The position numbers and the translations under genes were made by a program. A stretch of 64,000 bases of DNA from Tubulanus polymorphus. Taxonomy: Eukaryota > Nemertea > Palaeonemertea > Tubulaniformes > Tubulanidae. The stretch covers positions 10,218,485 through 10,282,484 of the forward strand of contig NC_134027.1 in the NCBI RefSeq assembly GCF_964204645.1, given 5' to 3'. Positions 37,001 through 64,000 of this stretch are shown piece by piece. How positions within the stretch are numbered: the stretch's first letter is position 1; every line of letters starts with the position of its first letter. A model generated the notes under the pieces. It had not been told where the DNA came from. It searched no databases and worked only from the letters and a program-made list of their open reading frames with translations.

Positions 37001-40000
37001 TTTTTAATTTTCAATTTATCTCCAGCAATTCAGGGTATTAATTAGTCAGCACTGAATGGGTTGACTAATTCGATGATCAAGATGGGAACTTTGTATTTTT
37101 CTGAAAAATCACTTGATTAACCGAGCAAAATCTACAACAGAAGGGGACCTAATCATGACTGTATGCTATCGCTATAGAATGCAGGAGTGTGGCTCACATG
37201 CAGAGCCAAATTCGGTTTTCGTATCTAGTCGACTAGTGGTCGGAACTAATATCCGAATGCGCTTGATTTTCGAACTATTTCCGGAATATAGTTCCGACTA
37301 ACGGACATTCGGTTTCGTTTAATTCGACTCTAGTCGACTAACTCAGAAAACCGATGGTGGCCCAGGCTACACACTCTACAATGACCTGAGAGCTATACTT
37401 ACGCATCCGGGTCAGGAAGCTCTTTCTTATTCGTAATCGAATTCACATATTCGACTAAATAATCCGACGTGACGATGTTTCCGAAATTTACCAAAGCGCA
37501 AATCACCTGAAGAAGAAAGAATATCAATTACCGGCTATGACTCAAGTCAACAAGATGCTTAGGTACGATAACTATCTTATTGGACTTTTTGTCAAAAGCG
37601 CTTTCATGAAAAGTTCCATCCATAGAACAGTACGACTTATGGTAAATTTGATGAGTTGAACTAATTGCAAACGAACCAATTTTGAAGCTAATGCCGATGC
37701 TACAAACCTTGATTGTAACGCTGAGATTGGACATGACTACCATACAACATTCAGCAGTATAATCGACAGACACGTGTCCGCCTAGTTTATGAACCAAAGA
37801 CTTCACCTTTTTCTTTTTGGCGGCATCCAAACAACTCGTCGTCAAAATGAAGGGCTCATAACTCAAGCTAAGTTTGTCAAAAACAAAAAAATTGCGAGTC
37901 GTGAATAACTTAGTCTCGACACATTGTCAGAAGACATTTCCCGAAAAAGTCATGCTGGCTGGAATGGTTTTTGGTAGATCCTTATCACTCTTTAACCCGG
38001 GATTTTACGAATAAGTTACCACTTCTATGTTTTCATCACACGACGACTGGCACGATTTCTACTCACGTGAATTCGCTGTCAACCGAACCGAATTTGATCA
38101 ATATTTTCATCGGAGCTGGCGACACAGTCTGGTATTCGCACACGCGGATGTTGTCGATGAACGTGCCGAACTTCGATAGATCCTTTATAGTCACCGACGG
38201 TTTTCTGTCGGGATGAGCCTACATTGAAAACGATCCTACATTACATACATCGACGGATTACCGACGTCGATAGCCGCTATCTCAGTGGCGTTGGAACCAT
38301 AGCGACTGCAGCTGCGATAATTCACTGAATAACATTTTTTTCTTTCTATATCATGTTTTTTTATGAAATTGTAAAGCAAATTCGGTGCTGCTATAGAACC
38401 TGATAAAAATCAGCAATTGGCCGTGGCAATCAAAAAATTGCTTCCAAGGCGCCAGTATCCCAGTGCGAGATAACTATTTTTTTTCATCCCGAAAACCTCT
38501 TAAACTAGGTTTTGGGCATATGGATACATCCAATAAAAGCCATTCTCTTAGGGTTTTGGTTGTAAATATACGTTCATAACAACACCCATCACCCGAGGGT
38601 TTCGAACGTATTTCGAAACCGCCGCATGATTTCGTTCCCCTGATATCCGACAGACGTCGCTAGGGTCTTCATTCAGAACACCAAGAATTTTCATAAGTGA
38701 AAAACATTAATTTTCTGAAATCAATTGAAACCCTAGGAAAATGGAAACAACAGAAACCTTTAGGGGATTAAAATCAACATCGACAAAATGTTGATGCCGG
38801 GTACAAACATCGTGAAATATTAGTAACTAACCATCCACCGCACTGCGATGTATCACTAAAATTGTGTGGCCATTATTCAACACACTGGAGAGGAACTTTT
38901 TTAAATTATGAAATTATTTTTCATCTTAGCACTTTCGGGTATCAGTTAGTAATGAAAGGGTTAAAGTTTCATAGTGATTATTCAACATATACATGAAAAT
39001 GGTAGCCACGTTTCTAAGACAGATATGCTGGGGCCTTAAGTAGGGTTAATCGGTAGGTGATATGAAATTTCACAAAATTTTGAACACACCACATTCGATT
39101 CCGGGTGAACGACTGTTAGAACTGCGTGTTGGCGGCTGATCGACGAATCATTCTGAATGAGTATCTTACAATCTTTCCGGCCGACTGTATACTCAACCCC
39201 GACGAATAAAGAAAATTTGAGAGCTGAAAATATAAAAAAAGAATATCAAATTCTTTAGCCGAATGAAAACTATATGATATATAACACATGCGATAACTTA
39301 TTCAGGCAGAAAATGACCTTTTTTGGGACAAAAAATGTCACAGAACGGTAATCTTGCGTTCAAAAAAATTTCTTATCACAAGGAGACATCACTTCCATAT
39401 CCGAATTACACTATGGTAGACTCCTAAATCGATCTCCATAAACCGTTAATTCGGTGGAACTTTTGAAAGCAATTATTCAACTTTACACTTCTAAACTCTG
39501 GTTCTAATTCGGTAACTGCCAAATTGGGTTAAGAAAAACTCCTGGTTCAACTGTACTGATTTAGGTGTAGCCTACTATACAACTACAAACATTTCTGATA
39601 GCCTATATCTGAAAATTGAAGGAGTTTTTAAGGAGTTTAGAGCATTTTGCTCAAATTAAACAAGTTTCAAGCACCTATAAAAGCATTTTCGGTTTTGAAG
39701 GAGTTTTTAAGGAATCAAGGAGTTGTAGGGATCTTGACATATTTCAAATATCAAGAACTTCAATCTACAATGAAAGAAAATATGGGCTATTTACTAGTTT
39801 TTAGAAATAACCAAATGATATGCCTATTCCTAACTGAAATGAACAAAAGACGATGTGTACTTTGATCCGATTTGAAATTAAATATATCATCCTTCGAACA
39901 TATACGAAATCTGCATTGAAGAGGTTTGATAATAAAATGTAGCATTTTACCATTGCCTGGGAAAAAATGATGAAGATAGCATAGGCGGATTAGGCCTAAT

Positions 40001-40961
40001 GAAGGAAGATTTAATTTGAAACAAGAACCTTGTGTTTTCTATTTCCATCACACTTCTATGTCATCACAAACTGTATATTTGCCTGGGTATTTGTATATTT
40101 GTATACATTGTTTTAATTGTTTATGGCTCAGTGGTTTGTTCACGATCCATCACTGAGTCATTTGTTACTGTTAAGATTCTGGCCATACTAAGTATGGTAC
40201 TTGTGCCGAATTTGCCAGAATACTATGGAAAGGCACCAAAACATGATTACATGTCATTTGATAATCAAAAGGTTTAAATAGATGATGGTTTGGCCCATCT
40301 GATTTTGCCCTTGAATCCAGACAGAATGTCATGACAGAATTTGACATCTTTCCTCTTGTCTTGTTACAAATTCATATTCTAAGATCTGCATTGCGCTATG
40401 TTACTGAATACAGTAGGCCTAATTGCACTTAAGAATTATTTAGGAGATGGTTTCTCTTTCAGTGCAATATAGAATAGGCCTATAGCCAGAATCTGTTTTT
40501 ACGGAAGACATATAAATAAAATATGTGACTCATTTGGTCATCCTGTGCAATGTAAAAATAGCCATGAATTTTTTGTTATGTCAGATGCCCGCTCATGTGC
40601 ATCGCGATGCCGCCGCATATCCGTAAATAAAAATAGCAAAAAATTAATTTTAACAGGTGACGTAAAAACAGCCACCTTTGTAATCAAACTGTTAAAACTG
40701 AGTACTGAGTGATACCCTTAACCTTTTAAGTGTAGTGTCCGGCGTCAGACGTTAAAACCTGTAATATAGTATTGGTGGGGTGGGGGATAAGGAGGGCTGT
40801 AAATATATGTTCTTATTCCACTTCATTCAATCAAAGATACGTCATAGGCCTACTAATCAATCTAATTCCAAGAAGACAGATCGTCTCTCCTGACTGACAC
40901 TGACAGTCTCAAGACTAAATTTAGACATACCTGGATCTCTCAAACTTTGTAATGTCCACAT
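28081..40961 (-). CDS. NBN: Nibrin (MRN complex subunit)
   Basis: Sixteen exons with matching phases encode 766 residues: 40961-40931, 39223-39090, 38218-38067, 37867-37708, 37506-37403, 36582-36465, 35750-35562, 35155-35014, 34864-34786, 34295-34223, 34018-33912, 33193-32641, 32239-32123, 31093-30920, 30057-29947 and 28137-28081. The start MWTLQSL is followed by an FHA domain (GVEYTVGRKDCKILI, SSISRQHAVL, about residues 19-105, phosphopeptide Arg, Ser and His kept). BRCT1 spans about 108-193 and BRCT2 about 197-335 (KRAIPEAEFGYAVL). A long polar middle follows, then the MRE11-binding motif NFKKFKK (705-711) and an acidic tail DAEDEALCNMFE resembling the ATM-binding end. Human nibrin is 754 residues, also from 16 exons. 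It recruits MRE11-RAD50 and ATM to double-strand breaks in the nucleus. Exons 9-11 rest mainly on phase and open frame; the others also on homology. Confidence 0.93.
28820..29206 (-). CDS. BED/ZBED-like zinc-finger ORF of the transposon remnant
   Basis: A 128-residue single-exon ORF contains FNWHWLECKDSNGDYLSNYI, then a zinc-finger pattern AYCVVCKDQVKYG...DILRHPVSARHKK (about residues 52-82) with C-x2-C and H-x5-H spacing. This combination is seen at the N-terminus of transposase-like and ZBED-like proteins in invertebrates. The catalytic domain is absent, and the last 15 residues look unrelated and run into the element end. It is a truncated transposase N-terminus or a domesticated finger. 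Expression is unknown. It lies in the same orientation as the host gene NBN. Confidence 0.55.
   Translation of the reverse strand: MSTHGKIVSRESADIIDSGIKNKFNWHWLECKDSNGDYLSNYIRKLDLAGVAYCVVCKDQVKYGSGGKKDILRHPVSARHKKAARDVKHNECLPSYFQMKDADRDTASPAMQKRKIFFWGRIFQTPPF
29288..29330. repeat. Perfect 21-bp palindrome inside the transposon remnant
   Basis: Arms 29288-29308 and 29310-29330 are exact inverses around one central T. Flanking GTG and CAC extend the pairing past one mismatch. The arms are AT-rich (TAATAATTAAGATGATATTT). Confidence 0.85.
29947..30057 (-). other. NBN: NBN exon 15
   Basis: A 37-codon exon directly after the FKKFKK-encoding exon. It begins VLPVPVAVNQSITIQLAPHK and is predicted to follow MRE11-binding in the C-terminal region. 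Both boundaries are phase 0. It is separated from the last exon by the 1.8-kb intron carrying the transposon remnant. Confidence 0.8.
30145..30595. mobile_element. hAT-like MITE family (CAGGGTGGCCACTT ends), copy 1
   Basis: It starts CAGGGTGGCCACTTTT and ends AAGTGGCCATCCTG. Internally it shares a series of blocks (TTTTCCCTGACTTGATC, ACATAGACAGAGGCTGTTTG, GAAAATTCCCTGA) with 32348-32613. A roughly 180-bp segment in the middle is absent from the second copy and is probably an insertion. It lies in NBN intron 14. Confidence 0.65.
31251..31538. mobile_element. piggyBac-like MITE flanked by TTAA
   Basis: The 288-bp element has ends CCCTTTCAGTAC and GCACTGAAAGGG (11/12 inverse match) and is flanked on both sides by TTAA, the piggyBac target. 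Diverged, incomplete relatives are at 36895-37062 and 38790-38965. Non-coding. It lies in NBN intron 13. Confidence 0.75.
32348..32613. mobile_element. hAT-like MITE family (CAGGGTGGCCACTT ends), copy 2
   Basis: Ends are CAGGGCGGCCACTT and GCCGCCACCCTG. AACAT occurs directly on both flanks. It lies in NBN intron 12, ending 28 bp before the donor of exon 12. Confidence 0.65.
33233..33560 (+). repeat. Interspersed repeat family R1, copy 3
   Basis: Copy with CAAGCCATAAGCGACAACAG, GTCAATAGCTAAATTTTGTC, CTTAGTTATGAGGTCATCTT and GGTGGCGCACTGGGCCC. It lies in NBN intron 11, antisense to the gene. Confidence 0.75.
35172..35337. repeat. 82-bp near-perfect hairpin in NBN intron 7
   Basis: Arms 35172-35254 and 35256-35337 are inverse copies separated by one base. 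They differ by one substitution and one single-base indel. The hairpin ends 14 bp before the acceptor AG of NBN exon 8 (35155), so the pyrimidine tract and probably the branch site lie within the arm. It has no transposon-like target duplication that I can see. Confidence 0.9.
36100..36214. mobile_element. Hairpin MITE family D, copy in NBN intron 6
   Basis: Starts GGGTCCAGTTCCACAGTTTG and ends AACTGTGGAACCGGGTCCTGG-like (arms about 45 bp, imperfect). Same family as 16705-16810. Confidence 0.65.
36895..37062 (+). mobile_element. Truncated copy of the piggyBac-like MITE
   Basis: Matches the right half of 31251-31538 (ATGGCAGCACCTGTCAAACAT through TTAGTCAGCACTGAATGGGTT) with many substitutions. 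The left half is missing. It lies in NBN intron 5. Confidence 0.6.
38790..38965 (+). mobile_element. Decayed copy of the piggyBac-like MITE
   Basis: Shares CACCGCACTGCGATGTAT, TATTCAACACACTGG and the end AATGAAAGGGTTAA with 31251-31538. It is more diverged than the copy at 36895. It lies in NBN intron 2. Confidence 0.5.
39600..39740 (+). repeat. Short interspersed repeat, inverse copy at 43615-43765
   Basis: Contains AATTGAAGGAGTTTTTAAGG, GCATTTTGCTCAAATTAAA and GGAATCAAGGAGTTGTAG. The inverse of the same blocks occurs at 43615-43765. One copy lies in NBN intron 1 and the other in MCM3 intron 2. Confidence 0.55.
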
Positions 40962-41386
40962 AACGTTGATAAATACGTGCCAGTTTCCTCGGGCATAAAC
41001 TTGTCCGGTTTCTTTTCTGGCTTCTTTTTTTTTTTGCGGCTCCGGATTGCGAAGTTGAAACGTCAAAACGCAATGTCGCGTGTTGTTCAAGGTTAGCGGT
41101 CTCAAGTTAATTAATCAAAATTTATTCATCATGTTGATAATTATACGATAATCGAATAGTCATATGATTAGTTGGGGCTATGAATAAGAGGAATTCTACT
41201 GATTAATTGAGCAAGACCATCATAAAAACCGTCTCACTGTCTATTGGTCGCGTATAAAAAACAAGGGGTTCGAACCTCACCTTGCTGGGAACACAAAATA
41301 GTTACATCAACAATAAACAGTTTAATTCATCGTTGGCGAACACCCGCGCGAAATTCACACCAGGCCCTAATTAAAAACCGACGATC
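40962..41386. promoter_or_regulatory. Bidirectional promoter between NBN and MCM3
   Basis: The 425 bp separate the two start codons, so both 5' UTRs and core promoters must fit here unless untranslated exons lie elsewhere. Visible candidates are an inverted CCAAT box (ATTGG, 41243-41247), a TATA-like run TATAAAAAA starting 41252, and an E2F-type site at 41346-41353. Divergent replication and repair genes sharing one CCAAT/E2F promoter would be co-expressed in S phase; that is inference. Confidence 0.6.
41346..41353 (+). promoter_or_regulatory. E2F-type site GCGCGAAA
   Basis: Exact match to GCGSSAAA, the inverse of TTTSSCGC, 34 bp before the MCM3 start codon. MCM genes are classical E2F targets in animals. 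A single 8-mer can occur by chance. Confidence 0.5.
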
Positions 41387-51612
<10,226 letters not shown>

Positions 51613-51975
51613 TTCGAGAACATTTATTTCCAAAATAAGACAATGCTCGTTATTTCGATTTATGTTATTCTGGAGCGATTTCTGGATTCTATCTGGAAAA
51701 TCATTCTTTGTATTTGATTATGTATAAAAAATTGTTACAATTTTTCTGAAAATGCCAAACGGAGCTATCGGTTGAGTTGTTGGTTGGCAGTTGAATAACT
51801 GGTTAACTATACTATGTATAATATTTGACAATTTGAACAACTGGTACACTGAATATATGAACCATAACTGAAGCTGTTGAACATATGCATTTATGTCACT
51901 AGACTGTATACGGTTAATGCATTACAAGACTGGACTTAAACTATTGCATTATAACTACTTAAACTGCATTTATAT

Positions 51976-51981
51976 AATAAA
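51976..51981 (+). other. Candidate MCM3 polyadenylation signal
   Basis: AATAAA 364 bp after the MCM3 stop codon, the first clear canonical hexamer that I noticed. Confidence 0.45.
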
Positions 51982-52299
51982 ATCTTTTTGACTGACCCAA
52001 GTTTTTCATTATCCATTTAATTTTGATTTGATCTCAAAAGCTTTACTGGAATGTAATGATGCAAGTTTACATTTGGAGTTTGTCATCAACAGTGGAACCC
52101 AGAGGAATTAACCAACACGAATGCTAGGTATGATGCATCTAGTATTGTGTATTCACTGCAGGGCCTAACATATTGGTGATGCTAATAATTCGCAATCTAT
52201 ACATGTACTTTTGTGGATGAAGAATATTACGATTCTAAGTGCAACATCAGTCTTCTGACCACTTCTCGATGCAAGATATCCAGAGTAGAATACACTTAA

Positions 52300-52456
52300 G
52301 GAATCATTCATTTATTACGTACGCATAAAATTTGAATTTTTCAACCCCCCTATGTATGCAAAATCGACCATTTTTTCATATACATTAAGCATTACAGTAC
52401 GCAATTGCACTGACCCCTCCCCCTCCCTTATGCGTACGTAATAAATGAATGACCCC
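52300..52456. mobile_element. Harbinger-like MITE, copy 2 of 3
   Basis: Ends GGAATCATTCATTTATTACG and CGTAATAAATGAATGACCCC (about 28-bp inverted repeats), with TAA on both flanks, the three-base target of PIF/Harbinger elements. The internal C-rich tract CCCCTCCCCCTCCC and CATATACATTAAGCATTACA are shared with the other copies. Confidence 0.75.
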
Positions 52457-52598
52457 TAATCGGATCACTCTGGACTAGTTGACATATGATTCGGTTTAGG
52501 TGGAGTCTACTCTACTTCCAAATGAAGTAGTTTGATAGAAACAAGACCATACCCAACACAACCAGTTTAAGTCGAGAGATAAATTCTACATACAAGTT

Positions 52599-52604
52599 TT
52601 TATT
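52599..52604 (-). other. OSGEP polyadenylation signal
   Basis: AATAAA on the minus strand about 31 bp after the stop codon at 52635. Confidence 0.6.
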
Positions 52605-52634
52605 AGAAAACAATTTAGAAATATATGATGGACA

Positions 52635-64000
<11,366 letters not shown>

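Larger units (their letters stand above)
51613..52634. other. Convergent intergenic stretch between MCM3 and OSGEP
   Basis: Holds the 3' UTRs of both genes and a Harbinger-like MITE (52300-52456). A polyadenylation signal for MCM3 is at 51976-51981, and one for OSGEP at 52599-52604 on the minus strand. No further gene. Confidence 0.5.

Overview
This is nuclear DNA of an animal, probably a marine invertebrate. Genes are split by short GT-AG introns, proteins are closest in pattern to conserved metazoan families, the noncoding DNA is AT-rich, and introns and spacers are full of small inverted-repeat transposons. I suspect a spiralian or another non-vertebrate bilaterian, but nothing here fixes the species. 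No bacterial operon, CRISPR array or virus was seen.

Eight protein-coding loci can be supported by joining exons whose phases match. From left to right they are: the first coding exon of a FAM120-type protein (-, 2704-3466, rest outside or not found); a two-exon dispanin/CD225 membrane protein (+, 6122-7114); a two-exon PLCXD-type PI-PLC X-domain protein (-, 10893-12350); a five-exon DUF1295 / steroid-5-alpha-reductase-like membrane protein (-, 14751-18070); a 16-exon nibrin (NBN) gene (-, 28081-40961); a 19-exon MCM3 gene (+, 41387-51612); a 12-exon OSGEP/KAE1 gene (-, 52635-56380); and DUS2 (+, 58312 to the window end, 3' end missing). All exon models below were assembled by hand from splice sites, reading phase and protein-family patterns.

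The right half is organised as two head-to-head pairs. NBN (double-strand-break repair) and MCM3 (replicative helicase) start 425 bp apart and probably share a promoter that carries a good E2F-type site. OSGEP (tRNA t6A37 synthesis, KEOPS) and DUS2 (dihydrouridine in tRNA) start 1.93 kb apart. MCM3 and OSGEP converge tail to tail. So one block carries a genome-maintenance pair and a tRNA-modification pair.

The left half and the 18.1-28.1 kb gap are gene-poor and repeat-rich. I find a tRNA-derived SINE with a 15-bp target duplication, hAT-, piggyBac- and Harbinger-like MITEs with recognisable target duplications, a near-perfect 82-bp hairpin beside an NBN splice acceptor, hammerhead-ribozyme-like motifs typical of Penelope-like elements, and a BED-finger-bearing DNA transposon remnant in NBN intron 15. 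OSGEP intron 3 has the hallmarks of a minor-spliceosome (U12-type) intron.
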